From the NCBI GenBank assembly GCA_030141605.1, contig JAQGDQ010000067.1:62001-126000 (forward strand): a stretch of DNA of 64,000 nucleotides, written 5' to 3'. Positions 22,245-35,129 of the stretch are shown piece after piece. The notes beneath the pieces are model-generated. The model saw only the letters and a program-made list of their open reading frames with translations. It ran no database searches and was not told where the DNA came from. The DNA comes from Tubiluchus corallicola (lineage: Eukaryota; Priapulida; Priapulimorpha; Priapulimorphida; Tubiluchidae). How positions within the stretch are numbered: the stretch's first letter is position 1; each line of letters starts with the position of its first letter. The position numbers and the translations under genes are program-made.

Positions 22245-24785
22245 GCATTTAAAACACTGATGCGTGAACTCGTTGCTAAGGTTACGTAGAAATATATAGC
22301 CCGCGTAATTTAGATCCTTGGAACAAAATAAAAAGTATTCTCGTATTAATAAATGTATACTAAACTGTTTTTATTATTTTATTGCATATAGATTTTATCT
22401 AAATAATGGGTTACAATTTCATTATTGTTTTTAAATTTGTCACGATAATTGCTGTACTCGTTTTAATTAATCTTATCACACAATATCGAATAGCTAGGCC
22501 TGCATTTAATGATGAAAGCAACTATGAAATACAATTAATCGTGTCTCTCTCTCGTCATATGATATTTTTAATCATACACAAACATTTTTCAAACTCAGCA
22601 AAGAAATTACCAGTTAGTGTGTTTAATCAGCAATCTGCAAAATTAACAGTATATCAATATTTTACTCATTGTACTTCGTTCAAAACGCAATTGGAATTTT
22701 ACATTACATAACTATTTATTAGGAATGCATTAAGCCGAGTAAACTATTTACAAAATTCATTTTTATTACAGCAGTATTGAATATCCAATACAGGAACATG
22801 ATAATATTCACTCAAATCACGATTTTATTTGTCCTAGACCTTACTAGACTATAATATCTATAATATGATGTGCATGCGTATGTGTGTGTGCGTGTGTGTG
22901 TATGTGTGTATGTGTATGTATATCTGTGTGTGACATAGATTTCAGTCCCACCACAATCACCTATTAATTAATTTGTTATTCATTTAATCATCAATCATTT
23001 AATCATTAATTTGCTGAATCCAGGCTTGCCCAGTGCTGAACTGCACAAACAACGGAAAAAAGGGAGAATTTTTCTAGGAACGAAGCAGAGACATCTTAAA
23101 ATGAACAAGTTCCTACTCTATAAGCGACACTGATATGTTGATTTCGGCAAACATCAAATAAGTCAGAAAAGTGTGTGACAGTGAGTATTAATCGATTCCA
23201 ACACCGACAGTTTCTGGCTCTTTTGCAACACATTAATCTCTACTGCGTGAGTCAATGGCGAACCATTGTTAATTAATGGAAATTCACAGTTCTCCTTCCT
23301 ACTGATCAATTAATGTTCACGTTTGGCTGAGACGCTTTGTGAGTGGCTTCTCTTTACACACAGGTGTGCGCCATCGCGTTATGAAGCAGCATTGATCGAA
23401 TGACGCTTTTCATTTTCTCCTTGATCGGGCAGACATGCTCAACTTGCACATGGCAAGATGATGGTTCTGTTTGAAGCTAAAAACAGTAATGCCATTGTGG
23501 CATTTTTTAAAGATAGAATGAACTCGTATTTATTGAATTTTCGAAACCGACTTGTCCGAAAGCTTGAAAATATGAAAAAGTCGTGTCACTATGTCTACAA
23601 TTCATTAGCCATTAAACAATTCAAAATTTCCAACTTTGTTTACTTACACAGAAGTAATTATTAACTAACTGTGAACTAATTTGTTTACATTTAATTTAGA
23701 ATCTTCCTTTAACTGATTCAGGATCTCAAGTCGCCAGACCACACATGCGTTGAAAAAACTCTATTAAACACTAGAACGATTACTACTACATAACAAACAG
23801 CATTGGGATTAAATGATCAGTTTCCAAATAGAGTAGTTGTAAATTTTCAAACAATTCAGTACATTGCACACAATAGCAGACCTATTTTATCTGATGATGG
23901 TAGTGGCAGGAATCGAGTTCCTTATTATGAAAGAGAATCCTCAAAGGTGAATCAAAGATGGGAACAGCGGTGGAGCCATAACACGCTAGGATGTCCATCC
24001 TCTTTCAACGCGAAACATATCCGGAGGAGGTACGGCAGATGAAGCTACCCAAAAATGTCGCCTAAAAGTCATCACTGGAAAACAACAAATCGGCGATAGA
24101 AAGATCGGTCTAATATCAGTCCTTACAGTTTGTAAAATGCTTGAATTACTTTGGGTTTCATGAACTATTAAACGTTTCAGCTTGACTTATGAGACTTGCT
24201 TTCTAAGCCGGTTTTGTATTCAACCATTGACTTGACACAGGAAGTGGCAATGACTGCATCATGTACGGCATACAAAATGATCAGTTCGTTGCTAGGCGGC
24301 ACCAAGATGCGGCAGCTAGGCGGCACCTTCTAATAAAATGCAAAGCCTTCGGATAAAACAGCAAGTCAAAATAGTTTTGACCGGAAGTAAATTTAAGCGG
24401 CACTAAAAATACGATTCAACAAAGAATTACTCCTGAATTTAGACACTATATGCGCGACCTGTATTTGAAGCCAAATGTCACCACCGTTGTTAGGAGCAGC
24501 ATTTTCCTTTTACAAGCGAGTACTACTTTGAATTCAGACTGATGAATGTATTGCGTATAAAACCTCTTTAAGCCTTTTGTCATATCGTATGAGATGAAGT
24601 CATATCGTTTTCTGACGGACACGCTGTAATACCAAGTATTACTGCAATCTGTAAAAGCTTCTTTGAATGCGTTATGAACGGCAGCCATACAAATTTCACT
24701 ACGAATGTGTTTTATTTATGGTGAAGTAAAATTACCTGCTATTTACAAAGATTTGGAAATTTTGGCCATTGATGTGTTTGATCAG
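22245..24785. other. No gene recognised; GT microsatellite
   Basis: A (GT)n-rich stretch lies at 22862-22932. GCTAGGCGGCACC occurs twice at 24292 and 24318. ORFs at 22406, 23458, 23803 and 24446 show no family signature. Confidence 0.35.
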
Positions 24786-24789
24786 CGTC

Positions 24790-27340
24790 CTTCCCGCTAC
24801 GTATCATTTATATCGTCCACCTAGCACTAATCTTGAAAAGTCGAAATTGCTATTGGAATGTACGTCGGTTATATGAAATGTTGGTCGCCCCCCTATGGCG
24901 TTTTTGGGTGACTTTAATCTTTCAGATTTTGAATGGGACCCGCTCGTAGTTTTCCCAGAGAATCGCCTTTGTATAATTCTTTTATTGATACGATTACTGA
25001 GTTAGGATTAGAACAATTAGTCAAATCTCATACAAGAATTGGTAAGCACTCAGGTCGCAAGAATAGCCTTGACTTGGTCTTATGCACTGACCTAGGGTTT
25101 GTGTATAACCTTAATATTTGTGAGCCTGTTCTGACAACTGATCATTTTGCGATAAGTTTCTGTTGTCACGGTCCAATCACTAAAAGTAAGGAAAATGTTA
25201 CTAGCCCAGTCGTCTTTGACTATGACAAATCTGATTGGGAGGCTCTATCAAATGCATTATTGCGTTCTAACTGGTCTGCTCTCTTTCACGATTGTACTGC
25301 AGTGCATGAAATGTGGAACGTTTTTATAAAAGGGAGTTATGACTAGTATTGAAACTTGCGTACCTAGCAAATGCTTTTTAAAACCAAATTGCAAGGCCAA
25401 AAAAGTTCATTATCCCACTTTTGTGCGCAGATTGGTATTACGAAAGCGAAGAATTTACAAAATGAGGCGAAAACAAAATGAATATGAGTATGACGTTGCA
25501 AATTTAGAATTCAAAAAAGCAACAAAGAAAGAAACGGTGCAATGATAATGGGGTACCCCTTTAAAGGATGACACTGGTTCTGTTACTACAGATGATAAAG
25601 CTAAAGCCAATCTTTTAAATAAATGCTTTGAATCCCATTTGGTAAAGGATAATGGAATATGCCCTGCTATTGAAAGTAAGGTACCAGATAATGAAGGCTT
25701 GTCATTTGTTGACTTCTCGACAACTGAAACCCAAGCAAAGTAAAACTCCTGACAGCATACCAGCAATATTTTTTTGAAAAAATGGTGAATAACGTATGTG
25801 TTCCTTTGTCTTATATCTTTTAAAAGTCTTTTACAGATGGCGCATTACCTGATGTTTGAAAACTGGCTGAAGTTATACTTATTCATAAGAAGGGAGAAAG
25901 TAGTGACCCGAAAGATTACAGGGCAGTATCACTTACAGATATAAGTTATTAGTTAAAGGAGAAATGTATTGCTGATAGTATGCTTTACTCTTTAAAATGT
26001 AAAGGTTTATTGTCAAAAGAGCAACATGGCTTCTTATCTAAACGATCCACTACAACTCAGTTACTCGAATGTCTATACAACTTTAGTTTAACTATATATA
26101 TCGATTTTAAAAAAGCATTTGACACTCTTTCCCATCCCAAGCTAATTTTGAAATTACATGCAAATGGCATTGTAGGACATCTTTTGACATGGATTGAAGC
26201 TTTTCTGAACGACAGGAAACAATGTTGCTATTGGCAATAATGTTTCTGAATATGTGTGTGTAACATCCGGTGTGTTCTTGGGCCGCTTTTGTTTATATAT
26301 TTTATTAATGATTTACCTGATGTCATTGATGCTGTAACAATAAAGTTATTTACAGATGATGTAAAACTCTATCAAAGTTTTTGGTCAAGTCAAAATAGTG
26401 ATTTTCAGTAAGCCCTGGGTGCAATTAACTTATGGGCTAATGAGTGGCAACTAGTTCTAGCCACACCGAAATGCAATGTTATACATATCGGGAATGCTAA
26501 TATGGTCCATGAATATCACTTTTTTGGCTCTTATTTACCCGTCGAAACAAGTATGCGTGATCTTAGTGTTATAATTTCTCATGACCTGAAATGGACAAAC
26601 CAACGCATTGAAGTAGATACTAAAGCCAATAGAATTACAAATATGTTGTTCAGAATGTTTTCTACTGATGATAAAAACATATCGTTAAAATCGTTTCTAG
26701 TTTACATAAGACATATTGTAGAGTATTGCTCGCCAGTCTGGAATCCAGCTTTATTGGGTAATGTTGACCGTATAGAAAGTGCACAGCGATACATTACTTG
26801 AGGCCTGTTTTATAGATGTAATTTAATGTATATGCCATATCCTAAGCGTCTGGAGATTCTACATCTAAAGTCTTTAGATGAAAGACGCATTCAAAAAGAT
26901 TTAGCTTCATGCTAAATAATTATTCATAGAGAAGTTGATGTCGACCTTGACAAACTTTTTACCCGAGTATCTTGCAATAGAACAAGACCAAATCATTCTC
27001 TGAAGCTTTTCGTGCGTCGAACAGCTGATGTATAATTTGGTCAATTTTTCTCAAATCGAGTTGTATCGATTTGGAACTCATTGCTTGCATATGCACCCGT
27101 CATAACTGCACAAAATATTAAGTTATTTAAAAACTGCTTATATAAAGTTAACTTGCATAAATTCCTCGTACACAATAGACACATGTAAGCAGTTAATCTC
27201 TTTGTGTCTTTACCACACTCTTGTAAATATTTTATTTGTATATTTTTTGCCATAGTGTTTTATATTATATTGTTTTTATTGTAGACTGTATTTTACTATT
27301 GGCTGTGAATAAAATGAAATAAAATAATTAATAAATGATA
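24790..27340 (+). mobile_element. LINE ORF2 relic: endonuclease end, reverse transcriptase, 3' tail
   Basis: The AP-endonuclease part gives YRPPSTNLEKSK and MAFLGDFNLSDFEWD (about 24805-24945; the GDFN box is catalytic), then a frameshift into IGKHSGRKNSLDLVLCT and TTDHFAISF (SDH-type box) at 24933-25346. The reverse transcriptase shows QHGFLSKRSTTTQL, IYIDFKKAFDTLSHPKL (26097-26140), LFINDLPD-like text, then LFTDDVKLYQSF (26345; YADD-type box with FTDD). The C-terminal VVSIWNSLLAYAPVITA (about 27060-27100) is the usual LINE R/V-x-x-W-N-S-L-P segment. The 3' end is TGAATAAAATGAAATAAAATAAT (near 27300-27328). At least six stops or frameshifts inactivate it. It is Jockey/CR1-superfamily-like; the exact clade is undetermined. 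Confidence 0.85.
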
Positions 27341-27349
27341 TTTGCAACG

Positions 27350-27440
27350 TGTCAGGTTTAGTAGTGGTCCTGGTCCGCGCTCCGTCGCCATGTAGCTGTT
27401 GCTCGGCAGTTTTGAGTTGGAACATCGGCTGACACATGAA
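27350..27440 (+). repeat. Short dispersed repeat, copy A (tRNA-SINE-like?)
   Basis: GTAGTGGTCCTGGTCCGCG and CCGTCGCCATGTAGCTGTTG...GCAGTTTTGAGTTGGAACATC resemble 31370-31458. GTGTCAG and CTGACAC lie at its two ends. It follows directly on the LINE tail. The AGTGGTC...CGCTCCGTCGCC text recalls the A-box half of tRNA-derived SINEs, but I cannot build a tRNA fold. Confidence 0.4.
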
Positions 27441-30150
27441 ATTTATTTATCTATTTAGGCGTTTTTTATTTTCAGTGTAAAAAGTATTACTTTGTAAAAG
27501 ATGGGCCAGCAGACTCTTAGCGCTTATCTTATCATAAATTTCACAACTTACTAAAACATATTAAAATGATCTTACATGTGATACATAATTAATATACACA
27601 ATAACAAAAGCTTTAAATATAAATACATAAAAATGACACCTTTACAAAAATTTGTTGAAAGATATTTCGACAGACAACCAGAACTGCGATGAAGTGATTA
27701 AAATTACAGACTTACAGTACTGCAGGAAAAAGTATCTGATAATTGAGAACTAAGAAAAATATGTTCAGAGCATTTACAACATTGTAATCATTGTTATTCC
27801 AAATATTTGTTTTATCCTTTATTTCAGCTGGTAAACATACTCTTAAGGCATAAAATACAATAATTACTAAAAGAACTAGTTATAAAGCAGAAAACTCACA
27901 ATTTACAAAAGAGGAATTAGAAGAGGAATAGTTAAAATATTTACAAAAATGACATACATTAAAGATACACTAACATTATATTCCAATGGGCAAAAATTTT
28001 AGAACATATAAAACACCACTATTGTATAAATTACATGTTTTAATAAAGCATGTAATTTAGTCTAAAACACAGCATCTAATATGTACATTATATACAATAG
28101 ATTATATGTACATTCACGCAAAATAACATCAAAATGGTTAATATGATTTTTGTACACAGATTATAGAAGCTCGAATACCATATTTATATTTGAAGAATTT
28201 TACCATAACCGTGTAGTAAACAGACTTTAGCTTATTAACGATGTAAGACGTAATATTTCGTAATATTAACAATTCAATTAGCAAAAAATGCTTAACCTTG
28301 CAAAGTTAATACAGAGTTTAAGATCACGTCCCCGAAGTTTGCTTAGTTACTAGCAAACAAGAGCAAAACGCAAGCAGTTGATAGCAATTTTTAAACACCA
28401 TTTTCAGATCGAATATTATCCGCCTGACTCTTAGAGATTGCAAATGAGGTGTACATAGTCTGTCCAAATATGACACATAATTAATTATACATCGTTCGTA
28501 CAGTCAGAGGTAAAAGATCCTGCACTTTTTCGATACAGTCTATGTCTGTAAATGAAACGTCGGTTATGGTAAATGAAAAGGCGACTGTACAATAAAGGTT
28601 TTAATATATGTTCTGTTAACAAGACGTTTTTGTTGCATTGTAAACCATCTGCAGTACTTTGAAGCTCGAAATCTGCTATAAGACGAGAATTTAAGATCTG
28701 AGGTGATTACGAACATTCACGATTTGAAGATACAGGAACCCCGTCTAGTTCGTATAGAAATTGGAAGTTTCCATTTATGTGCAGCTGTGCTAAGCTGCCA
28801 CCTCCTGAACTAATCTGCTAACTTTACAATGGCAGCAACAAATGCATGATTTTGATTGCAGGTTGCATAAGGCTTTAAATAGTCTGCAAAAAGCCGAATA
28901 TATTGGGAGCTAGTACTTCACGTAGGTCGTCGATAAACAGTAAAAATAATACTATTTATAGTATCAAGCAATGTTAATAGTAGCCCTAAAACAGGTGTTG
29001 CTTAACAAGTATTACAGTTTAACACAGGTCTGAAATATCATTGCTATGTAGTTTTGCTAGTAATTTGGTTGTCGACGATACCAATGAAAAGCTTTTGCAT
29101 AGTCTGTGTATACATCGATTTTTCTTCCGTTGTTAGGATGTTTTCCCCAACTGTTAATACGCTCGAAATAATTGGGAACAAGTGGATTTGTTCTCGCATG
29201 TACATGTTGGGCTTTGGTTATATTACGTACAAGAACCACAAGCTATCACAACATAATAAAATAAGCTTAAAACTCAAACAGCAACACGGAATTATAGCTA
29301 AATGATTCACAGTACAAAATTAACATGAAAAGAAAGAGGTATATCTCTAATTAGTACACGCAGATTAGTTGACTTATATTCAAGCAGCAGCCTTAGTTCC
29401 TCTGTGTGTTCTACGCCCGATGTTTCTCCACATCAATAGCTTCTCACACCAGATATGAACAAATGTCTGACAGTCCACTAAATGTCATTTCCACTAACAG
29501 AAGCAAAAGATGGACGAGTTTCAGTAGCTTCACCAACAACTTCATTAACCACTAAGTAGGCTACCACTACACCATCACCCATCCAGATCGTATCAGGGCT
29601 TCGTAAGCCACATTATCATATCAAGTCCAGAATATCCATCATAATAACAAATCAGCCGCTTCAGAAGCGACAGATTTTGTCAGCTCACAGTATAGCTGGG
29701 AAAAAGGTTGCAGATTTGAGAAAATTGCCAATATATAAACCCTGGAGCATGTGCACGTAGCTTCAAAGGGCACGTAATTATTGGTATTTAGAAAATTCCT
29801 TTGTCCTTGGGGGTGTTGTGTGCTAAGTTGCTAACTCGTGATGCGACGTAGCAGAAAAGTAAACAAATTTGAAACTACTTTATCCGTTTAGGTTATCATG
29901 GATAATAATTACATTAGTATAATAACAGCAGTCAATAAACACCTGAAATAATTTATCCTAAGTCTTAACGCCTCCCTCTTTCAAATGAAAATTTTTACAC
30001 AAAATGGAAAAATTTTACGATCATAACCTACTACTACTACAAGCTAACACAGTAAACATTGAAAGCAACGCATCCTACATACTCTTTAAAAAATCCCTGA
30101 AATCAAGTAGGTCTACGACTCTACGTTAATAAACGAATTATCAGTTATCG
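27441..30150. other. AT-rich intron sequence, no gene recognised
   Basis: About 2.7 kb in which I see no coding domain, RNA gene or repeat boundary. Overlapping chance ORFs lie on both strands near 29054-29305. Confidence 0.35.
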
Positions 30151-30155
30151 TCCCA

Positions 30156-31075
30156 TTAAAATAAGCTTACTAAAGGAAAATGCAAGGACCCACAAGACGC
30201 GTAACTATAACAGTAGAACCTAAAACGCTCAGAAAATATCAGAGCTCTGGCAATGTCCCATCGTATTGTTATCACCTGGACACTTTCTCCTGAAGCTAGC
30301 AGTCCCTGGGATGATTTTTGGACACATTTGGTCGACTGAATGAAGCGTTCCTGTTCTAAGACGCTTCGTGGTATCTCTCGATCCTTGCTTAGATCACATT
30401 CATACTGTTTGAGCTTAAGGAACATACCAGCCATCATTCTCTGATCAAGTCTGACAACACATCCTCTAGTATCCACACGTTTTTGTACGATCGCTTATTT
30501 CCTTTTTCCTTTTGTACTATCACCCTTTTCCTTACCAGTTTTCTTGCCTGCTCCTCCCGATATCAATCTTCAAAGGCTTGGAGACACTATCTTACCATGA
30601 GAGAGCCTCTCTTGGCACCGTGTTATCATGAATACTTATGTACTTTCTTTTCTAGGATATTAACGCAATTTCTCTATTCAATCGCAATCCGCAGATTGGA
30701 AATCTGGTACTTGTGCAGAACAAGTTTTTGCTTTCCTCGTTCTAAGTTGCCCTTTGCTCTTATCGAGGACATCTTACCTGCACGTGATGCTCACATTCGT
30801 CTCGATGGACACTCAATTAGCCCATCATCCAGCCCTCACTCCCCGACCTTTAAACCTTCTATACCCACTGGAAGGTGCTTTTACTTTGTTTGATTCACCT
30901 AATTTTCAATTACAAGCAGATTTTACTCCTGAATGTGGACCTCTTGGTGAACACCACCTTCCGGAGTCCCTCGTAACCGCATCTCTGCAGAGTCACTCCA
31001 TGTCGTTCGGTTACCATTTCGGTTCCATCAGTGCCTTCCCTTGTTTGCGTATAGCTTTAACTTTACGTTTCTAAT
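30156..31075 (-). other. Possible decayed coding tract of unknown element
   Basis: Base composition is nearer 45% GC than its surroundings. The minus strand has an ORF (30156-30476) with MMAGMFLKLKQYECDLSKDR and a possibly continuing charged, helix-prone frame upstream (EREKQKLVLHRYQISNLRIA). The plus strand has overlapping ORFs at 30483-30893 and 30754-31074, so the coding strand is unsure. No retroelement enzyme motif was seen. A gag-like or ORF1-like relic is possible. Confidence 0.3.
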
Positions 31076-31361
31076 TGTACGGTTCTACTTTGTGCTTTAA
31101 TAGCGTGCTATGTTGTCGTACTGTACGTTTATGTAATTTATCCAGTTTTCCTCCCCAGTTTGTAATTCCTCCGCTGCAGAGGCAGGACCTTTTCTTCACA
31201 CCTCGTATAATGAGTATTATTTACAATTATTTACAATTTACTATTTACAGTTAACAGTTGTACAACTGGTGTCGTTTTTCCTTGCGTGTGAGAATCTTTA
31301 CTGGGTGCTTCCTTACTAGTAGTTCCTCCCCTGCGTAAAAAGAGCTTAGCTTCCTTAATGT

Positions 31362-31480
31362 TCCAGGCTTTGTAGTGGTCGCGGTTAACGTTCCATCGCC
31401 ATTTTTCGTTTATTCACTTTTATGGCCATTGTTGGGCAGTTGTGAGTTGGAGTGTTGACCAACAGAGGAGATCTAGGCTT
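31362..31480 (+). repeat. Short dispersed repeat, copy B
   Basis: It is related to 27350-27440, with a roughly 25-base insertion (TTTCGTTTATTCACTTTTATGG). It continues into GAGATCTAGGCTTGATTCGGC, which loosely resembles a tRNA B-box region. Confidence 0.4.
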
Positions 31481-32490
31481 GATTCGGCTGGGCGTGACGA
31501 TAACGAATATAAAAATTATGATGCCAATATACATGCGAATATAAATTACGTGAAAATTTCTCTGTTTTTGTGTGACTGTTTCAAATTCAGTACTACGAAT
31601 GCCGTACGGCAGCGGTATGGAACGGGATTTCATACATATTCTCAGATGACGATTCTAGATTCTGCAGATCAGAAGGATCTCTATCCTATGGTTACAGCAT
31701 TTTTTCACGCATTTTCCTGCATTAAGGGCATCTTAGAAACCTTATATGATATCTAAACTAGACTGCATTTATTTATTTATTTATTCCAGGTTAAATGAGT
31801 TTATATGTAACTTAGTTGGAGCAGAGTGTTCTCATATGACCAAAAATTGAAACCTGAAGTGAACTTTAAACAAAGCAGATATTACTCTACAACTGCTTAC
31901 TACCAGTGTTCTTAGCTTTTTGCCAAAACATAAATAAATATAATATAACATTAATATTAATATAACCAATAACATTAGTTTAAACATCAGGTTAAAATAA
32001 AAAACATTACTTATTTGAAAATTTAAATATAAGCAGCACAATGCGCATCATGTGTGGCAAATCTGACTACAAAGAAAAGTGTGTAATCTGTTTTGGTGCA
32101 GCCCGAAGATAAAAAGATAAAATTGTGATTGGCCTATATCTAGCCTGCGTGAAAGCGAAAAACGAACATATCTGCTTTAGCGCAGTCATTCATGTAATGA
32201 TGTAAGTACAGGACGCTTAGTTCACCGTGATCAATACCACGTTTTAAGAGTCGTTTCAAATTGTCAAGTTATTTGACTGAACGATTTATATCAGTAAGAG
32301 CTGCTTAAAATGTACTCCAAAACGAGTTCAATCTATTGGATATTGAAACGGGTTAGCATTAATCTTCCTTCGCAATTTATTGTGGGAGCATAAAAAAGCG
32401 AATATGAAGACATCCGAATCAGCGAATGAATTAATCTTTCGCAATTTATTGTGGGAGGATAAATAAGCGAATATATATATATATATATAT
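31481..32490. other. No gene recognised
   Basis: Includes a near-direct duplication of CGCAATTTATTGTGGGAG...ATAAAAAAGCGAATAT (about 32371-32405 and 32435-32475) followed by (AT)n at 32471-32493. Confidence 0.5.
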
Positions 32491-32494
32491 ATAA

Positions 32495-33295
32495 ATTCTT
32501 TATTTGTCATTAAAAATGGCTCACTCATTACAATAAAATTGAGTAATCCTCAGCGTAATGTTAAAAACAACACTGTTCAAGACAAATGCGTCCAGTGCAG
32601 ACTAAAAAAACTAAAGTGTAAAACTAAGGAGTATTTATTTACAATAAATGAACATATTTACAAACACAATATTAAAATATTTTTACAAAACAATATTACA
32701 AAAAAACATTAAATTTTACAAGACATATTTTACACTATATATACATTTAACATGACACAACAGAAACATGTTTTACATTACTTTTTTTTTTTTTAATTTT
32801 ACATTTTTAATCATTTTATGGAGTTAGGGGCGTGGGTAGATGAAAATTGAGTCTGTGTAATTAGTATCAGATGCACCGGACAGACCTGAGCAGAAACTGC
32901 AGAAATATAAACTGTGCCATCATCGGCATATTTAAACTTAGCTAAATTTTGATTAAAATCCAGTTTATTAAACATGTCTGCTATGTAGAATATAAACAAC
33001 AAAGGGGAAAACCGCGCCTTGAGGGACTCCTATATTGCATTGATATTCTGCTGATATAAATTCATTTACCTTCATCACAATTGTCTTATTTTTTAAAAAA
33101 CTACAGATTACATTCAGCAAATTACCTTTGATATCAGACTGTATCAGTTTAAAAATTAAGCCATTTATCCAGACCCTATCAACGGCTTTCCGGAAATCAC
33201 AAAATATCCCAATGATAAAAGAAATCAGTGCAGCCTCTTCCAGCTGATAATGGCTGATAGAAACGTGAGCAGAAGCCATTTTTATATTATGATTC
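32495..33295 (-). mobile_element. LINE 3' half, minus strand
   Basis: Minus-strand frames give FCDFRKAVDRVWINGLIF (33150-33215; first catalytic Asp), YQCNIGVPQGAVFPFVVYIL (32990-33050) and KFKYADDGTVYISAV (32900-32945; intact YADD-type box). The 3' end is marked by AATAAAGAATT then (TA)n at about 32470-32505. A frameshift separates the PQG and YADD boxes (33000). The element is truncated at about 33295, where a LINE of opposite orientation begins. Confidence 0.78.
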
Positions 33296-34485
33296 TAATG
33301 TGCGAAGTTCGCTTGCTAACAACGAATCCCATAAATTAGATGAACTGCAATACGTCGGTAATAATAAAAATTTAGACGTCATAGCTATTACAGAAACATG
33401 GTTAGATACGTCAATTAACAACGACAAAATACACATCTCAGGCTTCCAGTGCGGAAAGATAGAGTGGTGTTAGGTGGCGGTATTGCTTTTTGCTTCCCGT
33501 GGTTGTTTTAAAACAAGTTTCGATTTATTGCCTCAATGCTCGTCTGAGGCCCTATGGTTTGAAGTCAATATGAAGAAAAACGCGATTTATGTATGTGTTT
33601 GCTACTGTCCTCGGAGTCAAAGCTCGGTAAAAGAAAACTTATTTATTAATGATCTCATACAATCCTACAATTGTTTATTAAATTCGAATTTAAAACATCC
33701 CCATAACATTGTGCCATAACATTCCTATAATCTTGTGACTACGGATAATAGTACTGTCACTCAGGCTGCTAAAAAGCGTAATATGTTTAATGACGTTTTC
33801 GCAAATCACTGTACTATAGGTAATTCTCAAGCAACTTTGCCTATTTTTTACTTAAAAACTGATAGTAATTTGTCTCTTGTCAACGCCTATATGGTCAGGT
33901 TGTTATAAGAATCTGTTGGCCCATTTAGAACATGTTCATGTGACTGCAGCAAGAATCTGTTCAGGAGCAATGTATAGATCTAATGTAGAAAAAATATTGT
34001 GGCTTCAACAGGCTGTCACTTCGTTGTAAACATTACCGTTTGTGTTTATTTTTCAAAATTGTAAATAATTTAACACCAAAGCACCTTTGCTCTATTTCCC
34101 ACCTAAAGTACAAAATCTTGCTACATACTATGTGCGTAATAGTGGTAATTACAGTTTGATGTTAGTTTAGTTGCTTTCGAGAAATAATTTTTTGTGGAAT
34201 CTACAAATCATTGGAATGCTTTACCTGCAAATCTGCATGAACTAACATCTTTGTCCACATTTAAAAAGGAACTACAAATATATTTAAGCTTTAATGTAGA
34301 CCACAAATATTATCCATATAGAAAACATCCAGTTTCAGTTTATCACACGCTCATGCGTGTTGGCTTTATTCGGCTAAATTTTGTCTTATTTTCTAGGGGT
34401 CGTGAGATGGGTCTCCATTCTTGCCAGATTGTAGGTGCGGCTTTCTTTTTGAAACAAGGGAACACTTTTTATTAAAATTTCCTCC
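33296..34485 (+). mobile_element. LINE with endonuclease and C-terminus but missing polymerase core
   Basis: From 33296 NVRSSLANNESHKLDELQYV then NKNLDVIAITETWLDTSINN is a clear AP endonuclease N-terminus (E-T-W box). Frameshifts lead to ALWFEVNMKKNAIYVCVCYC (33549-33608). The frame then passes through the endonuclease-RT linker (about 33770-33890). It jumps straight to the post-polymerase region: HVTAARICSGAMYRSNVE (33935-33990), then NHWNALPANLHELTSLSTFK (34205-34265). The absence of the DFSKAFD, PQGS and YADD boxes implies an internal deletion near 33890-33905. CR1/L2-like by its C-terminus. Confidence 0.75.
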
Positions 34486-34729
34486 GTTTAATCTGCCTTG
34501 AGCGCTGATACTCAATACGTTAAAGAAATATTGGTGTACTATCAGATAGTGATGTAACGCATTTTTACTGCACGGAAATGCATATTGCAAGCTATACGTG
34601 CAATTGTTCAATTTTTCAATATGTTCAGGACCTTATTAATTATATAAAGCATTTTCAAACTTGATAAAACTAATCTTCTGTGAGACTGTTTTATTTACTA
34701 GTTTTATTAATGTTTTATTTTATTTGTTA

Positions 34730-35012
34730 TTTGTAAATGTATCATTGAGACCTTTTATTTGACGCATTACAATTTTGAATTTCTCCCTTTTGACCCATGA
34801 TCTCGGGGTCAGCGATCAACCAAAGTGAACGTCACTCGTACGACTCAGTTCGTCTCGTCAAGGCAATCTCGTTTTGTGTCGTATTATAAATGTTAATAAA
34901 CGAGCACAGTTAATGAAATGGAATGTAGTATATCAAATGAAAGGCCTCGATGAAACAAATCGTGGGTTACAATACTCTCACTATATATAGGCAAAAATTT
35001 TGAAAAAAATCT
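34730..35012. repeat. Fragments related to the 7.6-9.3 kb repeat, in both orientations
   Basis: CATTGAGACCTTTTATTTGA with TTTGACCCATGATCTCGGGGTCAGCGATCAACC (34745-34825) is plus orientation. TATATCAAATGAAAGGCCTCGATGAAACAAATCG (34928-34965) is the reverse complement of the same family's CGAGACCTTTCATTTGATATRCTACA block. Confidence 0.5.
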
Positions 35013-35129
35013 CGATAGGATGAATTGACTGACATAAGTTGACATGAGATTGGTTTAACGTACAGTAAAGCTAACTTAAAATACTCTAAAGCTAACGAAA
35101 ATAACATACGAACGACTAATTAGCTCTAG

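Noticed and set aside
22406-22711. 101-codon plus-strand ORF with a hydrophobic N-terminus
   Set aside because: AT-rich chance ORF; no homologous motif and no supporting context.
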